64,000 nt of DNA from Syngnathus acus (lineage: Eukaryota; Chordata; Actinopteri; Syngnathiformes; Syngnathidae). Shown here one piece after another: positions 45,561 through 58,490 of this stretch. Each line of letters begins with the position of its first letter. The first letter of the stretch is position 1. The stretch is from contig NC_051095.1 in the NCBI RefSeq assembly GCF_901709675.1, positions 21,389,956-21,453,955 on the forward strand, written 5' to 3'. The position numbers were made by a program, and so were the translations under genes. Below the pieces are notes generated by a model, which was given only the letters and a program-made list of their open reading frames with translations, had not been told where the DNA came from and searched no databases.

Positions 45561-47180
45561 TGACCTTAGAGGACACAAGAAGGAGGATTAGCGCCGAGGC
45601 CCGAGATGGTCCAAGTGTGTGGAGGGAATCTGTCATCGGCAGAGCTGCAGGTGGTCCGAGCAGGCCATTCAGCCCCGCCAGGGAAGAAAACAAGAGCACT
45701 TTTCAGCGGGGACTATAGATGGATATTTACCCTGGAATCGGATTCTCTACAGCTTCTCGCCTCACGTCACATTATTGTTGTCGGGCCACTTTCCCTCGTC
45801 CCGCCGGGTCTGAGTTTGAGCGGCGAGGATTATAATGACTTCTCATGCAGAAAGAAGAACCACTATAGTCATTTTATACTTCAAATCATGCACGCGTTGG
45901 CCACATGAGACCTTCCCTAATCCCTCAAAGCTCATTCAAAGGAGACCCGCGGATGACTGAACGCATTGGCGGGCCAAGCAGTTCGGCTAAATCATTAGTC
46001 TCACTAAAGTTTGGATGAGTGTCTTATAAGGAGTGATGAGACAAGTCCCATAAAGATGACGAAGAGCTCACAGTGTCACTAAGCCCCTGCCAGGAAACCC
46101 CGGTGATTAACGAGAGCCGGGACACCTCCACTAATAAGACTCCTCTCTTTAATTGGCTCTATGCTCTATGTGTGAAATGGCGCAGGGCGCAGATGTGTGT
46201 TAATGCAACGTCTGTCTGCGCTGGCCGTGCACGTGCCAGCGATTAGCTTTTCACTTGTGTGTGACTGTGAGCCAGCGACGAGGTTAGCTTGCCTCATTAG
46301 AATGAGAGCACTTCAACGGATGGCCGAGATTTAACGCCCCTCCCGATACGGATTCATTCATTCTATTCTTAACTAATGCTTCCGCTAGTAGACAGGAGTT
46401 GGATGATGCATGCGCGTTGCTATACCGAGTGTGACTGTGATATGATGATGATTATAAATCCAAGGGAGAGGACAGATGGTGAGGTACTTTCAAGGTTCAA
46501 GCAGGTATAACAACTCTGCAGAGGCGGAGGGAGGGGCGGGGTCAAATTAGCCAGAGCCAAAGACAAGACGAGAGAGTGCAGGCACAGTAAAGGGAGAGCT
46601 GGTCCTTGTTAGCACACAATTCATCAGTCTCGGGAGGTCAGGGTTCACACAGCCCTGAGGGGGCAGTGTGTGACCCCTCACCTTTCACCCATGACACCGA
46701 TCCCAGCACCTGGAGCTGCGGTATTTCCTCATAACATTTACTCGCAACATTTTGTCTCAAAAACCACATTGGTGACCCAGGGGCGTTTTCGGGGCTCATG
46801 TTCACTTTGAACTGGTAAGTAACATTCGACAGTCTCATAGCGGGTACTGGTTTCCACCCGGAGACTGGGTGGCATAGAGGGAATGGAGGTAAAGCAGCAG
46901 TAGGAGTGGGGGTGCGATAAAGAGATCACAATGAACGATGTTGCTCGAGTGTGAACGTGAGCAAAATAAACAACCCCCTAAAATAGTTTGGAGACTTGTT
47001 CATCTATCACCTGTGTCGTTTCTGTCACGTGTGAGCAATGCGGTGCTTGATCACAGAGCAGGAAACGGGAATCATCGACAATCTCCCAAACTGGGTTAAC
47101 ATTGTTGAAAATCCGTCCGGGGGCACTGATGGTACTTAGGTGACACATCAAGTGACACAACCATTTTTCTTTGAGGTTTT
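45561..47180. other. Intergenic, repeat-poor and possibly conserved
   Basis: About 1.6 kb of moderately GC-rich, repeat-poor unique sequence with homeodomain-type TAATTG/ATTA motifs (for example around 46130-46180). It lacks coding features. It is a candidate for conserved non-coding elements, but conservation cannot be tested here. Confidence 0.35.
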
Positions 47181-47189
47181 TGTATAGCA

Positions 47190-47300
47190 CACCATATGGC
47201 TCGCAAGTCCGCTTTATAGTTTTGAGGTTTGGAGTCGGAATCCCAGCTCCGGCTTTCTGCGTGGACTTTGCGTGTTCTCCCCTTGACAAAATGATCCTTA
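47190..47300 (-). repeat. Reverse copy of fish interspersed repeat
   Basis: CCCAGCTCCGGCTTTCTGCG followed by TGGACTTTGCGTGTTCTCCC is the reverse complement of the repeat phrase GGAGAACATGC...CCACGCAG...CCGGAGC, of the same family as the copy at 31580-31995. Confidence 0.6.
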
Positions 47301-47588
47301 TGAACCCCCAAAAAAGGCTGGAAATGCTTGAGAAAAAGACCACCAGATCCTCTGTGTCTTATAATATAGTTGTGGCAAACCTCAAAATATCCCAAGGAAA
47401 AATAATTATGGAATTTAGCATATTTCTTGTCATGAGCTTCTTTTATGGGCGGATCTGTCACATGCGCTCATTCCACTCCACATACTGCTTGGCCTGTGGA
47501 GGTTCCTGACGTCAACCACCGGTCTGCATCTCATTGTTTTGTTGTTTTTATTCATGAAGGTTTAGGTTCACTCAAGGACACATTGCCA

Positions 47589-47609
47589 CCCCCCCCCCCC
47601 CCCCCCCCC
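47589..47609. repeat. Poly(C) run of 21
   Basis: Uninterrupted C21, likely variable in length and error-prone in sequencing. Confidence 0.95.
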
Positions 47610-47921
47610 AGACCCCTACCCCGCTCCTTCCACTGTCTCTACTGAGCAATCAAATAGGTGCCATAGTATATCAAAAGCTGTTATCTAATGCTAACGCTAA
47701 TCTGATATTTGGGCTTGCAGCTCTGCTTACCTTGCGTGAAACTACCGCTGGCTGATTTAACTTTATTACCCCACAATTATAATGAGCATCCATCACAATA
47801 TGGAGACATCCTTAGCTGGACATGAATATAGCATGATTATTAGAAGCTAATGCGGCTGGAATGAACAGCAAGATGGATGTAAGTGACAGACGCAGGGTGG
47901 AGAGCAGCTTCCAGGTCTTGA

Positions 47922-48145
47922 TTAGCCCACTATGCCCGGCCGGGAATGATATGTCTGTACGCAAGACATGGGAATGAATTGGGGTCCGACAGTGATCTTA
48001 TTTGTGACCGCTTTAGAAGGAATGCTGTGAATCCGAAAAATGTCTTTAAAACGTCTCCTAAGAACTGGAACTTGGGCAATGAAATGAGTGATCTTGGAAA
48101 AACAATCCACTAGCCCGAGTATAACAGAAATGCCCCTAGTCAAGC
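47922..48145 (-). pseudogene. Ty3/gypsy retrotransposon integrase fragment
   Basis: A minus-strand frame reads VILGLVDCFSKITHFIA, then IFRIHSIPSKAV and GPQFIP. This matches the integrase core of Ty3/gypsy LTR retrotransposons (usual pattern VDRFSK..HFI, then F..HGIP and GPQF). The expected Asp-Arg after the first motif is Asp-Cys here, and the frame ends shortly after GPQF. No LTRs, reverse transcriptase or gag were found nearby, so this is an old isolated fragment. Confidence 0.7.
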
Positions 48146-48439
48146 CAGTATGCTGACAAAGCAGACCAAATAGGTGGGGATAATGATTTGACATGTTTCC
48201 AATTTATTTTGAAACCGCTTCCAAGTGTACCTTTCCAGGGTAAAATTGCTTCCATTTCATAGAGGTCTGAATTGGCAACTGGGATTGGAACCACTTTTTC
48301 CATTGATTGGAAGTTGGTTCCAATTATGGCGTGTAATTCCAAATACACAACATATTGCAAAGAAAAATGTTGATTTGCGTTTCCCTGTAAGGCTTTCACA
48401 CAGGATTCTGAGTTTCGAAATTTCAAATTGGACAAATAT

Positions 48440-50360
48440 GCTTATTGTTTTCTGTCCTACTGATGACTTTTCAACATTTAATGTTTATATGGAAACCATA
48501 ACTGCCCGCTTTAACATAGTTGACATACTATTTTTAAAACTCAGTTCAAAGCATTGTATGAGCCGCTTCTCAGATGAGTTTACAAACTCATCTGTCTTAC
48601 AGACAACAGTTTACTCAACAGCTCTAATAAATATGACACAGTGGCATTCACTTGCATGGCCTTCACCCGCTGACCGTTCAACTCTGACCTTTTACCCCAC
48701 CCAAGGTTGTTGACCTTTTCCTTCATACTCATCCTCATTTCCCGTGAAGACTTTATTCACCCTTGCTGCTACCAGCTTTTAAAGTATTCTTTCTTGCTGA
48801 TTGACAGATTGCAAGAGAAATGAGCCAAAATGCTTCGGGCTAATGAGACAAGCAGGGACACACCCTTGTATGTCCCTCTGCCTATCTTTTTTTTGGTCTG
48901 CTCCTTCCTCTGCTTCCGTCTCCTCTTTCTGGTGCCCCTCCCGCCTTTATTTATGCCTGCAGAACCACTTTGTTGTGCTTTTAGAGGCCGGGTTTGTAGT
49001 TGGAGCAGATGCTGAGGCTGATATTCCCAGATCCTGCAGCGAGCAGAGATAAGAGCAGATTTATGCCAGAGTGAGGGAGCATGGGAGTAATTGCTAATGC
49101 TTTGATGGTGAGGCTGAGTGTGTTTGTGTACCCTCAGCTGCTTACTAACAAGGACACCTTTAGATTTACAACTTTGTATTACCTTATTTTTTGTCTCCAT
49201 TGCTTGATGCCAAAAGTGCGCACATTTCTATTTTCACTATTTCAAATACAATAAATTGATTTGGGGGAGTGCTGGGCAAGGCCCAAGATCTTGTGAGAAG
49301 GCTGCAGAGAAAGGTTGTTGCTGTAATGGTCTTTATTGCCATATATAGTATCAAATGTAAAAAAACAAGTTAACCCCTGTAAAGTATATTCATCAAAACT
49401 ATGATATTTAATGACAAGCAACCAGTGGCAGAACGGCTTTCTCATTTTCAGAAATAGATAGAAACAAAAATATAGCCATGGTTGTTAATTTTACACTTGA
49501 TTGTTGGCCCAAAGACTCAACTCCATTTTCCATAATATGTTGCCTTTTGTAATAAATGACAATGGACATGATGATGATGTTGCAATATCTTTAATGTGGT
49601 TCAGTTTCTTCAGTGAATATCTCTATTTTTCATCTGCACCGCTCAAATTCTTCTTCCGTCTTGCTGCGTTGTATTGAAAAATTGCAACCTAATTTGACGT
49701 TAGGCAATAATTTCATGGTTTTATCGTTTTGTTTCTCGGTACCACTCAAGCAAATTTGCTGTGTTTTTCCTTATGTCTAGCCATTTGCAGCATGCGGGCA
49801 CTGCCTTCAGGAATGTTTGTGGCCATTGTATTTATAGCTGCACTGAAAACGCATGACATCATCAGAACAACGGATAACATATCTTATGATAAGGTTATCT
49901 CGGTGGGGATTTTCTATGGCTCAAGTACAAGTGTATTTTCCCAGAAGCAGATGATGGCTACCGGAAAGATTTGAGGGGGGAAAAAAAGGCACATATGTAT
50001 GAAATTAAAAATACATATATTAAAACACAGCTCCCATTACAACTTGGCATATAATTAATATGATCAAAGCTGCTGTGGGACTCTTCGCTGCACCTTCCAG
50101 CGTAAAATAGAAACTCAGATAAGGTGACTTTATTCAGTCCTCAGATTAGAGGTGGAGTGTAATGGCTCTTGAATTCAGTTAAGCAGTGAAGTGAGATGAA
50201 TCATGTGCTCCTGAATCCTGAGTGATGATGTCACAGAGGATGTGTCAGTGACACCAGGCAGCAACAATGACATCTTAAGCCAATGAGCTTTGGAGCCTGA
50301 CCTGACTCTTGACTGCTGTAAGTGGACTCATACTGGACGGATGCACACACAATTGCATGC
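48440..50360. other. Intergenic, no gene seen
   Basis: No coding similarity, bounded repeat or RNA gene recognised. It is mixed AT-rich sequence with short open frames only. Confidence 0.65.
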
Positions 50361-50404
50361 ACACACACACACTTACACACTTAAACACACACACACACAC
50401 ACAC
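50358..50404. repeat. (CA)n microsatellite
   Basis: Interrupted CACACA/TTACACAC run of about 45 bases. Confidence 0.9.
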
Positions 50405-53400
50405 GCCCCTCATACAAATCTTATCTTCCCACTTTTGGCTTGGCCCTCACCCTCGAGTCTTCCTGTTTATTCCCACAGCCACTGGCAGTCGAGCTGTAAG
50501 AGGAAACATTTTGAAGAGGAGAAGGTGGAGATAAGTGGATGTTCATCAGAAGCCCACGCGAGATGGAATAATTACATGACTCACACCACAAGATCTTATA
50601 ACACAAGCCAAAATCAGTATATGGAAACAGGAATCAAATTAGATGCTAAATCCCTCTGTGTCATTTAACACCAATCATGTCTTCAGCACGTTAGCTCTGT
50701 TTGGGCTCCTTCTTTTTCTTCAGGTCCTGCCAAAGAGAGCCAGCGCTCAGTTCAGAGGGAGTGACGTGAAGAAGGTTGGAGGAAGGAGGGGGGGCAATGA
50801 GTCAGATCCTCCACTCCAATTATTTCTGCATCCTGCAATGCGCGCTCAAAAGCATAACAGCCTCATGAGTAAGAAAAATACACATCCACAAAATAACCCA
50901 CACTTTGAAATGCATGATTATTTTCCTCCCCCAAGAAATGCACGCAGCAGATCGAAAATAACACGAGAATCGCAGACACACAAACACACATCAGTTGAAC
51001 CGGAGGTTGTTGACCATCACACAGCCGAGGGACCGTGCTGGGGGGAGGGTGGCTGAGGGGGCTTGGAGAGGTCGCTTTGAAGTTTCTATTCAGGTCTTTG
51101 TCCCATTCAGGCTGCTGGCAGTAGACATCTCTACGAGAGGTCGGCTTCTCCCATCATCACACCGTCCCGCCGCACACACACACTCGAAAAGAATAGCAGA
51201 CATGTCTGCAGGTCCTGTCCATCACGCAGAGCGTAATTAGGATGGATTCAAATGCAGCCCTTTTGTAGCTTTCTCACTCTCTCCTCTCTCTTTCACCCCC
51301 AAGCGCCACTCACTTCACTCTCCTTCACCAGCTCCCTCCCTGCCGCTTTCTCTCATTCCAACCTCACCCCCTTTTCTCACTTTTGTTGCCTGCTTTTCTC
51401 AGCAGGGAGCGAGGCACCTCTCCAGACGTTTTTTTTCTCTCGCTGCCCTCAGCCCCCTTCTATCCCCTTCTTCTGTGGACGCTCTCCCACTCGTTTTGGC
51501 GCTGAGTGTGACCTAATGTTTGACAGACAAGTAGCCCTGGAGAAAAGATGCATCTCTCAGAAGCTTGTAATTCTATTAGAATGGACAGAACATCCCCCCC
51601 GGGCAAGAATTTGGCATATACTCTCCATCAACTTCGCTCTTCCCCAAGCCCTCCAGGCCGCAGACTGGCAAAATGCAGTTTCACGCGTACAAATAATCAC
51701 ACAGTTAATAAAATGTGTGTGTCTGCCAGCGCGTGCCTTAACGACCTCTCTTCCTTCGTCAAATTTGTGATCTTCAACTTCAAAAGGACAATTTCTCCTC
51801 TTGAAATCTCATTTGAGCTCTTGAAAAAGCTGTAACGGCGGGAGCTGTGGTGAGTTAAGATTAAAGGATCACAGCCATCCACTAATTAGGATTGCTATCA
51901 AGAGCCGCCGCCGTGTGTTTATATGTCGACAAAAATGGTTACACAGAAAACGTCTATTGTCTGGGCTTGCCATCAGATCTTATTAGTGATGTGACAGAGG
52001 AGGGATAGGAGGAAGGGGGAGCGATGCTTCCATCTCCTGCCGGGATGTTCCAACCAGCATCTGTTTATCAGAGATGATTATTTGTCTGTAATCAGCACTT
52101 CACCGTCAGTCATGAGATGATGGATGGGAAAGATGGAGAAGGAAGTGAGCCATCGAGCGAGGAGGAAGATGTCTGGCCGGCAATCAAGCGCTGCACAAAC
52201 AGGAAATGTACGTCTGCGGATGGGCCCGGCTGTTTTGTTTGGCCTTACTGGTATTCCAGTAGAATCAAAGCGGAATGAAACAACTCGTGCGACAGCGCCC
52301 AGAATAGCCCGTTTACATGAACCGAGTTTTCCCACTCTTTCAATGGCTCGGTGTTTGGAGAGAATCTGTGTTGTTTATGGCCGTGTGTATCCGGCACTAT
52401 AATAGAGGACACTTAACTCTGCGTGAGACGGATGGCAAACGGGTGAGTGTAAGTGTGTGTTTTTTTTTCAGGATTCTATGTGTTGTCTCGGTCGTTAATG
52501 GCCGCTGGATATTGATTACAGCTGGAACGTCAGCGTCGCATGTTCCTCGTCCTCTCTCAGATAACGAGGGTTAACCACTTGACCCCGTGCATGCCGACGG
52601 GCTGGGCTCATAGCCGCATCCACGTGGCCCGATAAAAAGGCACGGTTAACGGAGAGGCTACGGTCCGGCACGCTCCGAGCCCGGCCCGTAGATCACGGCG
52701 GTGTCACGGAGCCGCACCGGGGGGAAATGTGCCAGACTTCATTAAGGGCAGATTAAAAGCAAGAGAAAGCTACTTAAACTGTGATTTATTTTCACTTTGA
52801 GGTTGCTGGCCTGACTACCGGCTGGCTGCCTTATCCAGGAATGATGTCATGCTTTCTGTGTTTGTTTAGTGCAAATATCAGATTGGACAGGAACTTTAGC
52901 CTTTGGTAGCGAGGGTTCAGCTAGGGGGAAACAAAAGAGTCAAAGAAAACTGCTCTGCTTTCATTTGATTTATGCTGCTCGAGTAACCATTATTAGAATA
53001 ATGGAAACACATTTTCGACACACGATTAAATTCATGTCTATTTGTTGCGGCGGCTCCTAAGTTAATTCTGTGGCTATTAATAGAAGTACTAATCACCGCC
53101 AAGTATACACATTAACATGATGACCTCATTACAGGGAAATGCCACCATTTCTTAGACGACAGTCTCTTCTGTGTGTGTGCGTGGGCCACGGTGTGTAGGG
53201 ACCTGAAAGCATCGTTCAACACTCCTTTTTCCCTTATAAGCACATCGTTCTTTCTTAAGCCGTTGTGTTTTTCTCCAGATCTTTCACATTCTTTCCATAA
53301 TCCCCGAGAAATAGATACAGCGACTTGTTGTTCTTGTTCCAATGCCACGCGTCATGGTAAACGCTCAACATTCATTTTGATTGCTTCCCACAGCAATATT

Positions 53401-55460
53401 GCCCTTGGCAAATAAATGGCTTTTGATCCCGAGCTATGTAGCCTGATCATGGTCGTGCAAGATGTCGACTATTAACGCCTTGGAGTCCCATTCCTATTGG
53501 ACTGCTACCACCGGCTGTGGTAGACCTCAAGCTCTTCGATGCAGGCTGCTTTCGACAAGATCAGGTGACAATCTGAGGCTCTGCGCAGCAGAGGTATCAG
53601 GTTAAGCCCAAACGTCAATGTCTTTAGGGGCCGATATAATTAGTTTCTGAGCTATTTGGATAATGTCGCTTTTTATTTTCACGACATTAAAAAAACAAAC
53701 CAGATTTCATTTTTTGGGTCATTAAAGTCTTGACTTGCTGTGGCAGTATGTTTAGGGGCATTATTCATTCATAGCGTTTTGTAGCATTTGGCTGGATAAG
53801 AATGCATACTGCTCGATGCAGTGTGCAGAATTGTCAGTCAGAACTGGAAGGCAGTAGGAACATTTCACTTCTAATATAGTTCCACTAGTATATCTTGAAT
53901 GAATGAGCAACTTCTCTATTTGTGTCCTGGAACAGCATGACCTTCAGGTCACTTCCCAATGGCAAAGACGCAAAGACTCACAGTTACGGAGTCCCAGGTG
54001 TTGACCACACATACGGATTTCGGAGCAGAAATATTGGACATGTCCAACATTTACGATTATTGGCTCAGACTGTTTTCTCAACAGATCAGGGAGGAAAAAT
54101 GGGGGTAATAAATCAGGACAAGCTTTTAGCGGCCTGTATATGATCAGCCATTTGCTGACTTAATTCTCCTCACCCTCATACCGACCGGCATGTGCGTGTC
54201 CTGTTTAAAACCCATGCTTATTTCATTCAGAAATAAATGAAAAAATACAAATTGAATTATCTTTCTGTTTACAAAAAAAAGGAATTCCTTGGATCCATGG
54301 ATCAAAATCGAATGGGTTGTTCCTCTGCCCATGCCAAGTTGTTCAGTGAAAACAGTGGTCTATTCTGTGGTCTTGTGTTGTCCTGCTTCAACAAATAAAC
54401 AGACTACTTGATAGAGGTGACACAATTGTGAAAGCACGTTTGAGAAAAAACGTTTTTTGCAGTGTGGCAGAAATTGTCTCACTCGTAGTTTTGAAAACTA
54501 TCAGCCACATCGAGTGTATCGTTGTTCACAGCCAACAATGTCCAAGCAGAACAATTAAATGCTCTTTCAGTACTGAGGTGCTTAAGAATACCCGTTTTTT
54601 GTGAGGTTTTTTTTTTTGAGGGGTGGGTGGTATGCCCTGTAACTTCTCGTATGGGCCTCGGCTCAATGAAATTTTGGAAAGGCGCTGCTCAACAGCCGCA
54701 TGCTCGCCTCACATTCTTACCAACCATCACCGCCGTTAGGGGGCAGCATTGCTTGACCAAACCTGGTCAAAAGTGAGGAGAAACTCTCTCCATGCGTCTT
54801 CCAAACTAAACACACACGGCACACTCACAAAGGGGGCACAGACATGGACATGATCAATTATGTGTCAAGCATTTCTTCCTCAGTGAATGAATGGCCTGCA
54901 GTGACTATAGGCTACCGGCCTGCTATTGTTTTTAAACACTGGAGGATAAGTTCTCATGCAGTTCATTATTCCGAAAGGGGACAACTCGAAAGAGATCCAA
55001 AGAGGCCATTAATCACCATTCCCTTCAAAGAGGGGAAAGACAGGACCAGAATAACTGCCACTGTAATCCTATACAGTCGCTTCGGAACATTTGAAACACT
55101 TCAAGTGTTACAAATTTAGACGTTTTGTTTACATAGAAATGATAGTCGCTCACTTAGATTTATTTCAGCGTCAACATTGGAGATATGTTTATGGGCGAGT
55201 GTTAAAGGGCCATTCCGGCAAGTTTGAATTTATAGGGGCGAGAGTTTAAAGTCCACCAGGATGTCATACAGTTCGCTGAAGTTCCGCTATGACAAAAAGT
55301 CATCGCAAAGTCCAAATGAATTTGGGTCGATGAGGTGGCTTGGGTGTGTGGAGCAAAGCCCGATACTGGTTCGCTCCTTCACCCACCCCACCCCAAGAAA
55401 TGCCATCGCTTCCTGCTTGCGAGTTGAAACGGAGCGATGTGATTGGCTGATACGCGCGTG
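50405..55460. other. Upstream region of efnb1, no gene seen
   Basis: About 5 kb before the ephrin-B1 leader. It contains no recognisable exon and few transposons, with GC-moderate unique stretches at about 51.8-52.8 kb. The low repeat load next to a developmental signalling gene suggests regulatory sequence, but this is inference. Confidence 0.5.
54732..54748 (+). promoter_or_regulatory. CTCF-like motif upstream of efnb1
   Basis: GCCGTTAGGGGGCAGCA fits the CTCF core, including the invariant AGGGGGCA block, in forward orientation, about 1.5 kb before the efnb1 start codon. Match by eye only. Confidence 0.4.
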
Positions 55461-55479
55461 ATGGGCGGTCCCCAAAGCC

Positions 55480-56280
55480 CAGCTCGCTTCAGATCGGGTT
55501 ACAGTCAGGCTGGAGCCGCTGAAGAGAGTGCGATTTGGACACGGCCAAAGAAATACACCGGGATGCAAGAAAGCGCTTGGATTGTGAATCACTGAGCAAG
55601 CTGACTTCACCTTGTTTTGTTTTATCCACCCGCACGAGTGCTTTATTATTGTTATTATCATTTTTATTTTTTTATTTCTGGCCAAGGAGCGCGTCCGAGT
55701 CGGAGCACAGACCCGGCGGCAACGCACGCCGAGCAGCCCCTGGAGACCGGAGGGGAATTTACAATAGAAACTCACTTCATTCCCAATAAGAATAGCGGGG
55801 AGTGACAAAGCACCCTGGAATGTCTTGGAGCTTTTGGACCCCCAACTGGACTTGTGACTGATGGATGGATGTGGAGGCAGCGACAGGTACCAGTAGACCG
55901 ACAAAGAGCGAGATTTGACAACGCTGTCTCGCTGTGCGTCCCTAGCCTTTAAAAGCTACAATTTATTTCTAGTTTAATTCTCTTGACCAGAAGGTCGCCG
56001 CTCGTGCGCCAGCAGCCACAGGCCGTCCAGGACACTTGTCGTGCACCGAAAGCGAGGGTTCAGTCAAGGACACTGGGCCCGGACTAGAGCTCACGAAGTT
56101 GGCCACAAGGACATGACTGTAATCGCGAGCTCACATGCTCCCGACTGACCGACGCTCACCTTCTCACCGGCCCACACTCTCATAAAGGCTGTCCGACTCC
56201 GCGCTGCCGTGCTGGGCTTTGCGTCCCAACCTTCTCGGCTCCCACTCTGTGTGTGCGTGCGTGCGTGTACATTTATCAGC
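55480..56280 (+). promoter_or_regulatory. efnb1: efnb1 promoter and 5' leader
   Basis: CpG-rich sequence directly before the ephrin-B1 start. It holds short upstream frames: 55820-55861 (13 codons plus stop), 55861-55896 (11 codons plus stop, its ATG overlapping the previous stop as TGATG) and 56113-56148. Where transcription begins is not visible, so which of these lie in the mRNA is unknown. Confidence 0.5.
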
Positions 56281-56396
56281 ATGGCACTACTGGCTTGTTG
56301 GAAGTATTACCTCTGGATCTTTATCTTGACGTGTAGAACGGTGCTACTTTCAGCCAAATCTCTGGAGAGCATCGTTTGGAGCTCGCAAAATCCCAA
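56281..56396 (+). CDS. efnb1: Ephrin-B1, first coding exon (partial gene)
   Basis: Ephrin-B1 is a transmembrane ligand of Eph receptor tyrosine kinases with reverse signalling through its cytoplasmic tail. This exon encodes 38 residues and two bases of the next codon, with a strong donor (CCCAA then GTAAGT). The product starts MALLACWKYYLWIFIL, a hydrophobic signal peptide ending near LLSA, followed by the mature N-terminus KSLESIVWSSQNPK. The SLE.I.W.S.NPK pattern is that of B-class ephrins and is closest to ephrin-B1; ephrin-B2 usually has LE.IYWN. The remaining exons, encoding the receptor-binding domain, stalk, transmembrane helix and PDZ motif, are beyond the window. X-linked neighbours support efnb1. 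Confidence 0.85.
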
Positions 56397-58475
56397 GTAA
56401 GTCTCTTGTTTCATTTATTTTTTGACTCATCGGGTGCGTGCGTAATGGAAGAAAACTTGCCAGGGCGCAGTCCTGTTTTAAATGTTCTGTGAAATATGGC
56501 AATTATTCACAGCTAAACTAAAATTTTTTTTTTTTGTGTGTTGATTAATTTCAACCACCAGCTACAGGCGTGCACACTATAAACAAAACTTCCCTACAGG
56601 CGCCATGATAAATGCTTCATTATGACAAATTGTAACATGCACCTTTATACGCCACATTAATAAGAACATTTTTGCTCTAATCACGGCTATGTGGGAGTTC
56701 TTAGAATTTTCCACTCATTTCTCCTAATTGTTGTAATCAGCAGGATGTAGTAGATTACAAGTGGAAAGGTGCAAGCCAGCTAAATGAATCAAGTTTGGTC
56801 CAGGTGTTCTGAACACTGGCCCATTGGAGGGCAGCTTTGCACCCTTCCAACGCCGACCCACGGAAATGTGTGAAGCCGTGCTTTCGGATAGCAGGGGAAT
56901 AATAAGTGTTTTAAACACTTGGGAGCTGAATTGCACTTGGATCCGATTTGAAGTTCTGTTCATCAACTCAGGGAAATCAGGGGTTAGGTTCTCTGATGCA
57001 AGCTGCTGGGAAAATATCCTATTTTTCTCATCAAAACACAGCAGTGCAAGCCCAGACGGCTTTTAATAAAATACTTTCTGGTAGCAATTATCACCCACTC
57101 AGAGTCAACTCCCGTGTTTGCGTGGTGTTGAATCGCACACGCCTTGTGGGAAAATTTAGTAAAAAGAAACAAAAAACAAAAATAGCCTTTATGTGCTAGA
57201 GAGCTGACCTTCAGCAGCAAGCGAGGCCAGAATTGATTTATCCCCGAAATGTCACATGTCATAGGAGCTTGTTGTGCAGCCAGTGGGTAGGAATATTAGT
57301 TGTGCTCATTGGTGTATTTATATTCGTACAGAACGTATAGAGAATGTGCGTGAGGTCTGAGTCGGAGCCTCACACGGTGACCCGCTCGTCAGCCCTGGTT
57401 GCCTTCAGAAGCAATAATCAGATACTGAAGTTAAACTCATTTAAACACCCTCGGCGGGGTCTAGACAAATAAAGAACAATGTGACATTTATTACATTTAT
57501 TGATTTATTGTTGATGTCACCTGAAGGGATTTTCTTCAAAAGTTGCCACGCTGCTTTAGGGAGTCAAAGATTATTCTTCCATCTGTTTCCCCACTCCGCT
57601 CTACTTCAATTCCCCCCGCTGACCGAATATTTCATAAAGTTCACAGTGGAACAATAAGGCGCTCGGCAAAGTGTTCTCCCCCAATCTAATTATCCCGCTG
57701 CTGTGTGCTTTGAAAACAATAGACAATTATCTTGCCGTTTGCAGGCTTGGCAATAACAACAGACAAACCTGTTTTTCTTCTGAAACGTATCCGTCAGCAG
57801 CGCTGTCTGACGGGCAATAAAAAAAAGAATACTTGTACAGCAATCAGCATTGTTTTTTTTTTTCTTTTTTCAAATAAATCCGTCCGAGTCGGGGCCTATA
57901 TCGCTCCGCTATGATAACGCAGCGATGTACAGTACAGTACACTATCAGGTGACTTATCTCGATTTATGATGTCCTACTTTCCGGTCCCAGTTTGGGGAAA
58001 ACTGCTGTCTGGGCTAATAAATTAATGCAGCCCTCTGCTTGCACACTGTACCACATATACACACCAAATAACACAATACCAGCACCTCCCCGCAGGCCAT
58101 GAGTTATGAGCCTAAGTATAGGAAAGCAGAAGGGCTGGCCCTGTTATTTTTATTTAGGTGTGTGTGTGTGTGTCTGCATTTATGTTCACGTCGCTGCTGG
58201 TGCTCCATTAGTTATAGATTTTAATGTGTTAGAACTCTGGCGCCTGTCTTATCAATAATTGCAAGTCTACCTAATTGATTTCTTTTCAGTGTGTTTGAAC
58301 AGCAAAGATACATCATGACAAAAGTGCATTGTGGGAAAGAGTCAAACAAACTTTTACTTCAGGCTTGAGACGGTAATCCATTAACTGATCAACTGAAATT
58401 CTGTTGATTCTATGGAATTGTTTGTGAATTCATCACTGAAACTGAGGCCAAATGAAATGCGCTCTTTGGTCCAAG

Positions 58476-58490
58476 CCAGCAGGGGTGCTG
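58476..58490 (+). promoter_or_regulatory. CTCF-like motif in efnb1 intron 1
   Basis: CCAGCAGGGGTGCTG is a close match to the CTCF core CCAGCAGGGGGCGCTG, forward orientation. Confidence 0.4.

Noticed and set aside
48225-48713. 162-codon plus-strand frame
   Set aside because: No family resemblance or exon-like splice sites, and base composition is like the surrounding non-coding DNA.
51252-51770. 172-codon plus-strand frame rich in Ser, Pro and Phe
   Set aside because: It lies in a CT-rich stretch and shows only composition bias, with no domain.
55287-55904. 205-codon minus-strand open frame
   Set aside because: It lies over the GC-rich efnb1 leader on the opposite strand, shows no recognisable domain and is best explained by low stop-codon density.
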